From Enterococcus caccae ATCC BAA-1240 (GTDB lineage: Bacteria > Bacillota > Bacilli > Lactobacillales > Enterococcaceae): 64,000 nucleotides of DNA. Both the position numbers and the translations under genes were made by a program. Where the stretch lies: positions 186,001 to 250,000 of the forward strand of contig NZ_KE136476.1 of assembly GCF_000407145.1 (NCBI RefSeq), written 5' to 3'. Each line of letters opens with the position of its first letter. The stretch's first letter is position 1. The notes under the pieces were generated by a model. That model worked only from the letters and a program-made list of their open reading frames with translations. It made no database searches and was not told the origin of the DNA. This document shows, piece by piece, positions 27,286 to 35,514 of the stretch.

Positions 27286-27314
27286 TATACAAAATAGTAT
27301 ATACTTAGTATAAT
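27286..27314 (+). promoter_or_regulatory. Promoter with palindromic operator TAGTATATACT
   Basis: A weak -35 TATACA (27286-27291) and perfect -10 TATAAT (27309-27314) are 17 bases apart. The palindromic core AGTATATACT (within 27295-27305) sits in the spacer, a repressor position. The same TAGTATATACT core occurs at 32733-32743. GntR/HutC-type regulators bind such sites, and one is encoded at 28270. Confidence 0.6.
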
Positions 27315-27356
27315 AGAGAAAAATAGATAGGAAAGGAGATTTTTACGATCAAAAAG

Positions 27357-28193
27357 TTGGCGGCGTACAAAATATTGGTAGCGCTAGCATATGCCTTCTT
27401 ATCTTCATTGGCATTAAATTTCTTTTGGTTACCAGGAAACATTTATGCTAACGGCATTACTGGACTGTCTCAACTGATTTCCACTGTTTTAAAAACAACG
27501 CAAGGGGTAACAGTCTCGATTCCTTTGCTGGTTTTAGTATTTAATTTGCCTTTACTCGTTGTTTCTTGGTTTAAAATCGATCGAGAGTTTACGGTTTATA
27601 CGATTTTTGCTGTGTTTATGACCGCATTGTTTATGCGGATGATTCCTGTTGTTCCTTTGACCTCGGACCCTGTTATCTGCGCTGTCTTCGGTGGTGTGCT
27701 GCATGGCATATCAGTGGGGATCACATTGAAAAGTGATTTTTCCACAGGGGGCTTAGATATAATAGGTATCGTTGTTCGAAAAGCGACGGGAAAGAGTATC
27801 GGCACGGTTTTTATTATCTTTAATTTATGTGTTCAATTTGCAGCAGGTTTTCTTTATGGTTGGCAGTTCGCATTTTATAGCGCATTGTCTGTTTTTATCA
27901 GTGGTCGTATGGTTGATTATGTGAACACAAAGCAGCAAAAAGTCCAAGTCATGATCGTGACGAATCAAGCAGAATATGTGATTGGTCGCTTGCATCAAAC
28001 GTTGAAGAGAGGAATCACGGTTATCAACGATGTGGAAGGCGCTTTTGATCATCAGCAGAAGAAATTACTGGTTGTAGTGGTGGCAAAAAAAGAGTTGAAG
28101 CAATTAAATGAGGCAGTGAATGAAGCTGATGCAGGAGCGTTTGTCAGTGTTTCTTCTGGCGTCTCAACCAATACTGCTTTTTATGAATGGTAA
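27357..28193 (+). CDS. YitT family membrane protein (DUF161 + DUF2179)
   Basis: A protein of about 278 residues with five or six hydrophobic helices (to about 185) and a C-terminal soluble DUF2179 domain (about 190-278; KVQVMIVTNQAEYVI, HQTLKRGITVINDVEGAF). The motif SDFSTGGLDIIGIVVRK is typical. Function is unknown in most bacteria. The start is uncertain: the TTG at 27357 lies 18 bases from the AAAGGAG site, while in-frame ACG (27345) or ATC (27348) lie at normal spacing; homologous N-termini usually begin MKK/MIKK. Confidence 0.85.
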   Translation: MAAYKILVALAYAFLSSLALNFFWLPGNIYANGITGLSQLISTVLKTTQGVTVSIPLLVLVFNLPLLVVSWFKIDREFTVYTIFAVFMTALFMRMIPVVPLTSDPVICAVFGGVLHGISVGITLKSDFSTGGLDIIGIVVRKATGKSIGTVFIIFNLCVQFAAGFLYGWQFAFYSALSVFISGRMVDYVNTKQQKVQVMIVTNQAEYVIGRLHQTLKRGITVINDVEGAFDHQQKKLLVVVVAKKELKQLNEAVNEADAGAFVSVSSGVSTNTAFYEW

Positions 28194-28269
28194 ATTCTGG
28201 TGAGGATAGTTCTTGAAACGACTTTCGATTATAATAAAGCTAAGGATATGATTAGATAGGAGAATAAAA

Positions 28270-28992
28270 ATGGCGAAAAAACAAAGCGTCTTTCAAGAAG
28301 TAGCAAAGCAAATCCAAGAAAAAATCGATAAAGGCCTTTATGTTAGTTCACAACGCCTTCCTTCTGAATATGATTTAGCTAAGGAGTTTGGTGTCAGTCG
28401 TTTAACGGTAAGAAAAGCAATCGATGAGCTTATTTCTAGAAATATTTTAGTGAAACAAAAAGGCAAAGGGACCTATGTGATGACACAGCAAAAAATTCAA
28501 AGTGGACGTGCTGGATTACAAGGATTTACAGAAGCCGCAAAATCTTATGGCAAAACATCAAAAACCGAAGTCATCCGTTTTGAATTAGTGACAGAGATAC
28601 CAGAAGAAGTGACGAGGGCTTTGGAATTGAACGATCAGGAGGCTACGTATCACATAGTTCGTTTACGCTCATACGACAATGAACCGATGACAGTAGAAGA
28701 TTTATATATTCGGTCGATTTATTTGCCCGAAGTCACAGAAAAACAGTTAAAAGGTTCACTGTTTGAATTGATCGAAAAACAAATCGAGATTGCGTATTCT
28801 CATCAAGAAGTTGAAGCTATTTTAGTGACAAAAGAACTGAGTCCTTTGCTAAAAGTTGAAGCAGGCGAACCACTATTAATGGTTCATTCAATCACTTATT
28901 CTGTTACTGCCACACCGATTTTATATGATATATCATACTATCGTGCGGATCGTTATACGTTTAAAAATACACTACACCGCACGACAACTTAG
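28270..28992 (+). CDS. GntR family regulator, HutC/UTRA type
   Basis: A 240-residue regulator. The GntR winged HTH (about 6-72) has RLPSEYDLAKEFGVSRLTVRKAIDELI and QKGKGTYV; the UTRA effector domain (about 95-235) has ATYHIVRLRSYDNEPMTVEDLYI and PILYDISYYRADRYTF. UTRA domains usually sense sugar phosphates or amino sugars. It could bind the shared TAGTATATACT palindromes before the YitT gene and before the glycosylasparaginase-PTS operon. Ribosome site TAGGAGAA. Confidence 0.9.
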   Translation: MAKKQSVFQEVAKQIQEKIDKGLYVSSQRLPSEYDLAKEFGVSRLTVRKAIDELISRNILVKQKGKGTYVMTQQKIQSGRAGLQGFTEAAKSYGKTSKTEVIRFELVTEIPEEVTRALELNDQEATYHIVRLRSYDNEPMTVEDLYIRSIYLPEVTEKQLKGSLFELIEKQIEIAYSHQEVEAILVTKELSPLLKVEAGEPLLMVHSITYSVTATPILYDISYYRADRYTFKNTLHRTTT

Positions 28993-29022
28993 CATCAAAA
29001 CTAAAAAAGTCAGGTGAAAGAA

Positions 29023-30342
29023 ATGGAAACAATCAGAACGCGTATCAAAGCAGCTATTCAAACAAATCAACAACACTTTTTAGAAGAGTTGACCAAAATA
29101 ATGGAAGTCCCAAGCGTGAAGGGACAAGCGGAAGTAGGAGCACCTTTCGGGAAAGAACCTAGACGAGCATTAGAAACCGTGTTAGCGTTAGCAGAAAGCT
29201 ATGGTTTTCAAACAGAGATTGTCAACGATGCAGTAGGTTTTGCTCAATATGGGAACGATCCAGAATATATTGGTGTTGTGGGGCATTTAGATGTGGTTCC
29301 AGCTGGTAATGGTTGGGACTTTCTGCCGTTTTCTTTAAGCGAACAAGACGGTCGTTTATTTGGTAGAGGGATCTTGGATAATAAAGGACCAGCTTTTGCT
29401 TGTTTATATGGATTGAAATTGCTGAAAGAGCTGGACATTCCGTTGGAAAAAACGGTTCGGGTGATTTTTGGAACAGACGAGGAAAGCGGCTCTGCTGATT
29501 TGCCTTTGTATCTAGCAGAAGAACAACCACCGATTTTTGGGTTTACACCAGACTGTAAATATCCAGTCGTTTATGGGGAACGAGGGATCGTCAATATTGA
29601 ACTGATAACGCCATTTTCTGAAGCTGATTTGTCAGCGCTGGGGGCGATTGAGGGCGACCAAGCGAAAGATCATGTGCCAGACGAATTAATTGTCGACTTA
29701 AAGAATGGACAACACGTTGAAGTAATCGGAAAACGAGCACCGACAAATGCACCAGAACTAGGAGTAAACGCGATTACCTTATTAGCTGAAAAATTGATGA
29801 ATGAAGCAAGTCTAGCGGAATCGCTTAAAAAATATTTTAAATGGGTGTTTGATTCTTTACACGAAAAGCATTATGGTGAAGGGTTTAATTTAGCATTAGC
29901 AGATGAAGATTCGGGCAAGTTGATACTAACACCTTATGAATTGCGTAAGACAGATAAGGAACTGGTATTGTCGATTGCCATTCGTTATCCTGTCACGTTC
30001 CAAGAAGAAGAAATTATTGAGCGCGTTCATGCGATTGTGATGGCGCATACGGAAGTTGTGATTGTAAGAAGTATGAAGGGAACGAATTTTCCAAAAGATG
30101 ATCCGAATGTTCTTGCATTAGCTGAAGTTTATGAAAAAGTCACTGGATTAGATGGTACGCCGGTTACGACAACGGGCGCAACTTATGCCAGAACAATGCC
30201 GAATATCGTCGCTTTCGGCCCCTCATTTCCAGGTCAAAAAGGGATTGCTCATAATAAAAATGAATATATGGATTTAAACGATTTACTACTAAATCTAGAG
30301 ATTTATACCTTAGCACTTTATAAACTAGCGGCAAAAAAATAA
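29023..30342 (+). CDS. pepV: M20 family dipeptidase (PepV-like)
   Basis: A 439-residue zinc dipeptidase. Metal-site segments are GVVGHLDVVPAGNGW (about 84), GILDNKGPAFACLYG (about 114), FGTDEESGSADLP (about 150) and the late ATYARTMPN/IAHNKNEY segments. It cleaves Xaa-Xaa dipeptides, including beta-Ala-His types, in the cytoplasm. The ATG at 29023 is used because the in-frame GTG at 29014 lies in the AGGTGAA ribosome site. It follows the GntR gene by 30 bases and may share its transcript. Confidence 0.9.
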   Translation: METIRTRIKAAIQTNQQHFLEELTKIMEVPSVKGQAEVGAPFGKEPRRALETVLALAESYGFQTEIVNDAVGFAQYGNDPEYIGVVGHLDVVPAGNGWDFLPFSLSEQDGRLFGRGILDNKGPAFACLYGLKLLKELDIPLEKTVRVIFGTDEESGSADLPLYLAEEQPPIFGFTPDCKYPVVYGERGIVNIELITPFSEADLSALGAIEGDQAKDHVPDELIVDLKNGQHVEVIGKRAPTNAPELGVNAITLLAEKLMNEASLAESLKKYFKWVFDSLHEKHYGEGFNLALADEDSGKLILTPYELRKTDKELVLSIAIRYPVTFQEEEIIERVHAIVMAHTEVVIVRSMKGTNFPKDDPNVLALAEVYEKVTGLDGTPVTTTGATYARTMPNIVAFGPSFPGQKGIAHNKNEYMDLNDLLLNLEIYTLALYKLAAKK

Positions 30343-30350
30343 ACGCTATA

Positions 30351-30402
30351 AAAAAGTATCCAACCTCCTTTAAAACGATAGGAAGCTGGATACTTTTGTT
30401 TT
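30351..30402. terminator. Bidirectional terminator
   Basis: AAAAAGTATCCA pairs with TGGATACTTTT, with an inner TCCT/AGGA stem, between convergent pepV and the CPBP gene. Confidence 0.85.
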
Positions 30403-30411
30403 ATAAATTGG

Positions 30412-31026
30412 TTACATTACAGATAAAGCAATCAAATCAATCAGTACATGAGCGATCCAAGATCCCCAAATACTCTTACCCATTTTTAAGTAAGCGATAT
30501 TCAAAATCAAACGAGCAACACCTTGTAAAAGTAAGACATGTGCCACTGTAGAGAACCAAGAGCCATCCCAATAAGAAGGAATGTGCATCAGACCAAAAAC
30601 AAGTGCGCTTAGTAATGTACTGGCAATAAGAGGAAGCCCCTTACTTTGTGCCGCTTCTAGTATCCCAATTCCTAATAATTCTTCACCCATCAACATAAAA
30701 GGCAACATGAGAATAATTGCACCTAAATGACCAGAGGCAGGATTTGCTGCCCAGTTAAAGCCTAAACTTTTTGAAAGTAATCCAATAACTAGTCCAATAA
30801 CAAAATAACTCAGAACAGCTACAGGAATCACCCATAATTTACGTGGTTTATGAAACGCTGATTTACTATCTTTTCCAAACGCCAACATCCAAGCAAGGGC
30901 ACCGCCAACAAAAAGTCCCCACCAAGCCCAAGAAAAAGCCATCAATCCCCAAAAGCCAATAAGCATTAATAAAGCACCGCCAACTAGTCTCATAGTTGAG
31001 CTGTGTAAAGTGTCATTTGTTTTCAT
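30412..31026 (-). CDS. CPBP family intramembrane metalloprotease
   Basis: A 204-residue protein with six to seven hydrophobic helices and the three CPBP motifs: GEELLG (about 108-113), ALVFGLMHIPSYWDG (about 138-152) and SWIAHVLIDLIAL at the C-terminus. The Arg that usually ends the EExxxR motif is not present (EELLGI). CPBP proteases include CAAX peptidases and bacteriocin-immunity or processing proteins. An Rgg-type regulator is divergently encoded next to it, an arrangement often tied to peptide processing (inference). Confidence 0.82.
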   Translation of the reverse strand: MKTNDTLHSSTMRLVGGALLMLIGFWGLMAFSWAWWGLFVGGALAWMLAFGKDSKSAFHKPRKLWVIPVAVLSYFVIGLVIGLLSKSLGFNWAANPASGHLGAIILMLPFMLMGEELLGIGILEAAQSKGLPLIASTLLSALVFGLMHIPSYWDGSWFSTVAHVLLLQGVARLILNIAYLKMGKSIWGSWIAHVLIDLIALSVM

Positions 31027-31357
31027 CTAAAATTCCTCCTACTAACATTTCATGAGACCTATCCACAGTGACTCACGAGAAGTAAACATTGTTTTAATCC
31101 CATTTATTTCTTAACTCAAATGAGAGAGAATAACTGAAATGTCTTTGACCAATTATACTTTCTATAAGAAAATTAAGAAAAAGATGTGCTTGTTGATCCA
31201 AGTAGTCCTTCGGATAAGATGAATTTTACAATGATTAATACGCATTCGTTTAATAGGTAGCCTATTTGCTACCAAAAAATAATGTCTAAAGCGTTCTATT
31301 AGTGAGCAAGCAATATTCCTGATACTATAAAGGAAATCCAAAAAGTAGAGGGAACGA
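31027..31357. other. Divergent intergenic region CPBP protease / Rgg regulator
   Basis: 331 bases without a confident gene. It holds the GGAGGAAT ribosome site of the CPBP gene near 31033-31039 and, before the Rgg gene, a possible -10 (TATAAA near 31326). A 27-codon frame at about 31140-31220 (start MSLTNYTFYKK) lacks a good ribosome site and is not a typical hydrophobic pheromone. Confidence 0.5.
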
Positions 31358-32233
31358 ATGAAAACATACGGGGAATTGATTCGTGAGCTACGAATAAAAA
31401 AAGGCATTTCGCAAAAACAATTGTATGAGAAAATCATGTCCAAGTCTTATGCAATTCGGTTTGAGCAAGGAAAACATGAAATTTCTTTTTATTTATTAAA
31501 GTTGATCTTAGACCAATTATCGATGGAAGTGGACGAATTTTTATTTATTTTCAATGGGTATCATTCTTCTGAAATTGAGCAATTTTACTATGAATATGGT
31601 GAAAAAGGAAATCAAAATGATATAGATGGGCTAATTTCAATGAGGACGAAACTTCAAAAGAATCCTACTTCTGTGCAAGCTGAACTGAGAATCGCTGAAT
31701 TAACTGCCAGGATCGAACAGCTGACTGCCTATGAAAAAACAGGCATCTATTCAAAAAAAGTGATTGATAAGCACTCGTTAATGATCATTCAAGAATACTT
31801 ATCTAAGGTTCAGACGTGGACATTAGGAGAATTAAGATTGTTTGCCAATACATTGGATTATATCGATTATGAAAGAAAATCAGAGTATTTTGAGACCTTG
31901 TTACGATCAATTGATCGCTATAAAAATTTTGAACGAGGAAGAAAAGTTATTTGTACGCTTTTGATTAATGAAATTCATGAGTTGGTGTTAGCGAATGACT
32001 TAGTGAATGTGGAGCGTTTGATGAATAAACTGAACGAGTTTACCACGGGTGTGGATGAAATGTTTTTTAGAAACTATTGTTTATTTTATGAAGGATTGCT
32101 TTTGGACTTAAAGGGAGAACCAAAATCTGGACGAAAAAAAGTTGAACAAGCAATCGAAATATTTACTGTTTTGGGATATCAGCATCAAGCAGAGCTATCA
32201 AGGTCTATCTATCAAAAATTATCTGTCAATTGA
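31358..32233 (+). CDS. Rgg/GadR/MutR family transcriptional regulator
   Basis: A 291-residue regulator. The N-terminal HTH_3 domain (about 1-65) has GELIRELRIKKGISQKQL and the RFEQGKHEISFYLLKLILDQL segment typical of Rgg proteins. The C-terminal helical-repeat region (about 75-285) is the peptide-binding domain in characterised members. Rgg proteins are often peptide-pheromone sensors. The nearest candidate target is the divergent CPBP protease gene. Ribosome site AGAGGGAACG. Confidence 0.87.
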   Translation: MKTYGELIRELRIKKGISQKQLYEKIMSKSYAIRFEQGKHEISFYLLKLILDQLSMEVDEFLFIFNGYHSSEIEQFYYEYGEKGNQNDIDGLISMRTKLQKNPTSVQAELRIAELTARIEQLTAYEKTGIYSKKVIDKHSLMIIQEYLSKVQTWTLGELRLFANTLDYIDYERKSEYFETLLRSIDRYKNFERGRKVICTLLINEIHELVLANDLVNVERLMNKLNEFTTGVDEMFFRNYCLFYEGLLLDLKGEPKSGRKKVEQAIEIFTVLGYQHQAELSRSIYQKLSVN

Positions 32234-32322
32234 GCGAAACATAAGTGCTAAATAGGAGACTTTTTCTGATAGTTTCAGAAAATGAATATAAAATAAGTGC
32301 AAATAGAAATGGAGGAATCACC

Positions 32323-32646
32323 ATGCTAATTACAACAACAGAAAAAATTCCAGGGAAAGAATATGAAGTATTAGGGGAAGTATTTGGTCTGACGACACAA
32401 TCAAAAAATGTGTTTAAGAACATTGGGGCCAATTTGAAAAATATCGTCGGTGGTGAGATTCGAGCATACACAGAAATGTTGGAAGAATCAAGAGAAACTG
32501 CGATTGAACGCTTAAAAAGCAATGCTGAAAAATTAGGGGCAGATGCCGTTGTGATGATGCGTTTTGATTCAGGATCGATTGGAACGGATATGCAATCGGT
32601 GGCAGCTTATGGCACAGCGGTAAAATTTAAATCGACAGAACAGTAA
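32323..32646 (+). CDS. YbjQ/UPF0145 family protein
   Basis: A 107-residue protein of the YbjQ (DUF74) family: [20 protein letters not shown] at the start, a central [36 protein letters not shown] and a short end. Members form pentamers and are called heavy-metal-binding-domain proteins, but function is not established. The ATG at 32323 follows GGAGG at ideal spacing; an in-frame start 78 bases earlier lacks one. Confidence 0.88.
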   Translation: MLITTTEKIPGKEYEVLGEVFGLTTQSKNVFKNIGANLKNIVGGEIRAYTEMLEESRETAIERLKSNAEKLGADAVVMMRFDSGSIGTDMQSVAAYGTAVKFKSTEQ

Positions 32647-32668
32647 AATAATAGGAATCACCATTAAC

Positions 32669-32720
32669 AGTAGGGCGAGACACAAACAGTTCCATGTTTG
32701 TCTTACCCTACTTTTTTTAG
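32669..32720 (+). terminator. Rho-independent terminator
   Basis: AGTAGGG ... AGACACAAAC pairs with GTTTGTCTTACCCTACT, followed by T7. It ends the YbjQ gene. Confidence 0.85.
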
Positions 32721-32730
32721 TAAAAACAAA

Positions 32731-32766
32731 TTTAGTATATACTAAATTGTATATATCGTGTATAAT
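32731..32766 (+). promoter_or_regulatory. Promoter with perfect 16-bp palindromic operator
   Basis: TTTAGTATATACTAAA (32731-32746) is a perfect palindrome. A perfect -10 TATAAT is at 32761-32766, so the palindrome covers the -35 region. It shares TAGTATATACT with the site at 27295-27305 and resembles operators of GntR/HutC-type repressors. Confidence 0.7.
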
Positions 32767-32811
32767 GCAATTATAAAAATGAAAACGCTATTTTAAAGGA
32801 TGTGGATGTAA

Positions 32812-33765
32812 ATGTCATGGGGAATGATCGCTACTTGGAGAATGGCACACGATGGTGTCACTCAAGCAAGTGAAGCGTTGAGTAACAACGGTCAAGCAGG
32901 AGATGCTATCGAGACAACGATTCGAACAGTTGAAGATTATCCATACTATAAGTCAGTTGGCTTTGGCGGTTTACCTAACGCTGAAGGGATTTTAGAAATG
33001 GATGCTGCTTTTATGGATGGAGACACATTTAAGATTGGCGCAGTTGCTGGGATCACAGATACGAAAAATCCGATTTCTGTTGCTAGAAAATTAAGTGATG
33101 AAAAGTTCAACAGTTTTAGAGTTGGGGATGGTGCAACAAAATATGCCATGCTTAATGGATTTGAACGGAAAAACATGTTGACTCAAAGAGCTCATAGAAT
33201 TTGGGAAAAGCGCGTAGAAGAAATCGCGAAAAGTAATTTAAGTCCCTATGATGGACATGATACGATTGGCGCGATTTCTCTTGACACAAATGGCAGTATG
33301 GCCGCTGGGACTTCTAGTTCAGGTTTGTTTATGAAAAAACCAGGACGTGTGGGAGACTCGCCGTTATCTGGATCAGGTTTTTACGTGGATAGTGAAATAG
33401 GGGGAGCAACGGCTACAGGGTTAGGAGAAGATTTGATGAAAGGGTGTTTGGCTTATGAAATCGTTCGGCAGATGGGAGAAGGAAAAACGCCACAAGAAGC
33501 TTGCGATCAAGCAGTTTACACCTTTCATGATACGTTGACGAAACGCTATGGTAAAGCAGGCGCCTTCTCTTTGGTCGCAATGAATAATACCGGTCAATGG
33601 GGCGTTGCTACCAATGTTGAGTTTACCTTTAGTGTAGCGAATGACCAGGAAAAACCAGCAATCTATCTAGCCAATATGGGTGAAAATCATCAAACGATCA
33701 TTGAACCGATCACCCAAGAATGGCTGGATGCTTATGAAAAACGAATCAAAGCACCTATTGATTAA
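32812..33765 (+). CDS. N4-(beta-N-acetylglucosaminyl)-L-asparaginase (glycosylasparaginase)
   Basis: A 317-residue Ntn-hydrolase. The autoprocessing site is before Thr151 in GHDTIGAISLD, which becomes the N-terminal nucleophile of the beta chain. GDSPLSGSGFYVD and GGATATGLGEDLMKG match the substrate-binding loops. It cleaves the GlcNAc-Asn bond of glycoasparagine. No signal peptide, so it acts in the cytoplasm, and the PTS genes following it probably import the substrate. Ribosome site AAAGGATG. Confidence 0.9.
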   Translation: MSWGMIATWRMAHDGVTQASEALSNNGQAGDAIETTIRTVEDYPYYKSVGFGGLPNAEGILEMDAAFMDGDTFKIGAVAGITDTKNPISVARKLSDEKFNSFRVGDGATKYAMLNGFERKNMLTQRAHRIWEKRVEEIAKSNLSPYDGHDTIGAISLDTNGSMAAGTSSSGLFMKKPGRVGDSPLSGSGFYVDSEIGGATATGLGEDLMKGCLAYEIVRQMGEGKTPQEACDQAVYTFHDTLTKRYGKAGAFSLVAMNNTGQWGVATNVEFTFSVANDQEKPAIYLANMGENHQTIIEPITQEWLDAYEKRIKAPID

Positions 33766-33789
33766 TAAACCAATGAAGGAGAGAAGAGC

Positions 33790-34119
33790 ATGAGTAAAAA
33801 GAAGATTTATTTATTTTGTGATGCAGGAATGTCGACAAGTATTATGGTCAACAAAATGATGGAAGTGGTCACTAAACATCAAATGCCGCTAGAAATTACA
33901 GCATTTCCAGTTGCTAGAGCGCAAGAAGTAGTGGATCAGGAGAAACCAGTCGCAATTTTATTAGGTCCTCAAGTTCGTTTTTTACTTGAAAAAACCAAAG
34001 AGCAATTTGCGCCGCAAGGAATTCCTGTAGCCGCGATCACACCCGAAATCTACGGTATGATGGACGGTGAAAAAGCTTTAAAAGAAGCATTGAAACTAAT
34101 TAAATCAACTAAAAAATAA
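33790..34119 (+). CDS. PTS lactose/cellobiose-family EIIB
   Basis: A 109-residue IIB of the CelA/ChbB type with phospho-cysteine Cys10 in FCDAGMSTS. LLGPQVRFLLEKTKEQ and the final GMMDGEKALKEAL helix are standard. It phosphorylates the sugar entering through the IIC encoded 21 bases downstream. No IIA is encoded in this operon. Confidence 0.9.
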   Translation: MSKKKIYLFCDAGMSTSIMVNKMMEVVTKHQMPLEITAFPVARAQEVVDQEKPVAILLGPQVRFLLEKTKEQFAPQGIPVAAITPEIYGMMDGEKALKEALKLIKSTKK

Positions 34120-34140
34120 CGAAGATGGGAGCGTCTCTAT

Positions 34141-35499
34141 ATGAAAAAGTTTTTGGATTGGTTGGAACGCATTTTGACACCGATGGCCAAAGTCATTGGG
34201 GAAAACAAATATCTTGTCGCGATTCGTGATGGCTTTTTACTCTCTACTCCTTTATTGATCGTAGGTTCTATTTTTCTTTTGATAGCAAACTTTCCTTTGC
34301 CTCAATGGGATCAGTGGATGTCAGCAATCTTAGGAGCGGATTGGGCTGAGCATATGGCGGTTCCTGCCAATGCGAGTTTTGATGTTATGACTATTTTAGC
34401 GGTGGTTGGTATTGCCTACAGTTTAGGTCGCCAATTTAAAGTGGATGCAATGCAGGCTGGAATTATTGCATTGGTGTCATTTTTCATTGTAACGCCTTAT
34501 TACACAGAGTATACGCCAGAAGGGACAGAACAATTAGTTGAAGTTGCGAGCTTGCCGCTAAAATGGATGGGGTCTAACGGTTTGTTTTTAGGGATGATCG
34601 TTGCGTTGATTTCCACACGGATTTTTGTCTGGGTACTAAGTAAAGGCTGGACGATCAAAATGCCAGATGGTGTACCTCCCACTGTAGTGAAATCCTTCGA
34701 AGCTCTGATTCCAAGTTTTATTGTGGTCATGATTTTCTTTGTGGCAGATTGGTTGGTTAGCTTAACTTCATATGGAAACTTGCAAGCAATTATTTTTGAC
34801 TTTTTACAAACGCCATTATTAGCATTAGGTAATACACTTGGGGCAATGATCATTGCTTATGTATTCTTACATTTTTTCTGGTTCTTCGGTATCAACGGCA
34901 GCAGTGTTGTTGGAGCGGTTTTTAATCCAGTTTTAAGAGCTTTATCTGTTGAAAATTTAGATGCCTATAAACATGGACAAGAAATTCCAAATATTATCAC
35001 TGGCCAATTTCAAGATATGTTCGCTACATTTGGCGGTGCGGGTTCGACACTTTCGTTGATTGTGGTCATGGTCATTTTTTGTAAGAGCCAAAGAATTAAA
35101 AAATTATCACAATTATCTTTAGTACCAGGAATTTTCGGCATCAATGAACCAATTATTTTTGGGTTACCGATTGTATTGAATCCATTGATTTTAATTCCAT
35201 TTGCTTTAGTACCAACGATCAATATCATTATTGCGTATTTTGCAATGGATTGGGGGCTAGTTCCTTTAACTAATGGAATTCAGTTGCCGTGGACTACACC
35301 AATTATATTTTCAGGATTTTTGGTAAGCGGCTGGCAAGGAGCTGTTTTACAAGGATTACTATTTGTTTTAGGAATGTTTATCTACTATCCATTTATTAAA
35401 GTAATGGATGATCAATACTTACGTGAAGAAGCACAAGCAGTAGAAACAGAGGAAGAAGAAGACATTGATTTCGATGATTTCGACTTTGATGATATTTAG
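34141..35499 (+). CDS. PTS lactose/cellobiose-family EIIC with acidic C-terminal tail
   Basis: A 452-residue permease with about 10 helices, paralogous to the IIC at 10785-12116. It has FFGINGSSVVGAVFNPV (about 250) and the hallmark GIFGINEPIIFGLPIVLNP (about 325). The C-terminus carries an unusual extension of about 25 residues rich in Glu, Asp and Phe (EEEEDIDFDDFDFDD). Given the glycosylasparaginase in the operon, the cargo may be GlcNAc-Asn or a similar glycoconjugate (inference). Confidence 0.9.
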   Translation: MKKFLDWLERILTPMAKVIGENKYLVAIRDGFLLSTPLLIVGSIFLLIANFPLPQWDQWMSAILGADWAEHMAVPANASFDVMTILAVVGIAYSLGRQFKVDAMQAGIIALVSFFIVTPYYTEYTPEGTEQLVEVASLPLKWMGSNGLFLGMIVALISTRIFVWVLSKGWTIKMPDGVPPTVVKSFEALIPSFIVVMIFFVADWLVSLTSYGNLQAIIFDFLQTPLLALGNTLGAMIIAYVFLHFFWFFGINGSSVVGAVFNPVLRALSVENLDAYKHGQEIPNIITGQFQDMFATFGGAGSTLSLIVVMVIFCKSQRIKKLSQLSLVPGIFGINEPIIFGLPIVLNPLILIPFALVPTINIIIAYFAMDWGLVPLTNGIQLPWTTPIIFSGFLVSGWQGAVLQGLLFVLGMFIYYPFIKVMDDQYLREEAQAVETEEEEDIDFDDFDFDDI

Positions 35500-35514
35500 A
35501 AAGAAGGTTCTTTG

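Noticed and set aside
31140..31222. 27-codon frame between the CPBP and Rgg genes as an SHP-like pheromone
   Set aside because: The peptide is mainly basic with a short hydrophobic stretch, lacks a good ribosome site and does not look like known short hydrophobic peptides.
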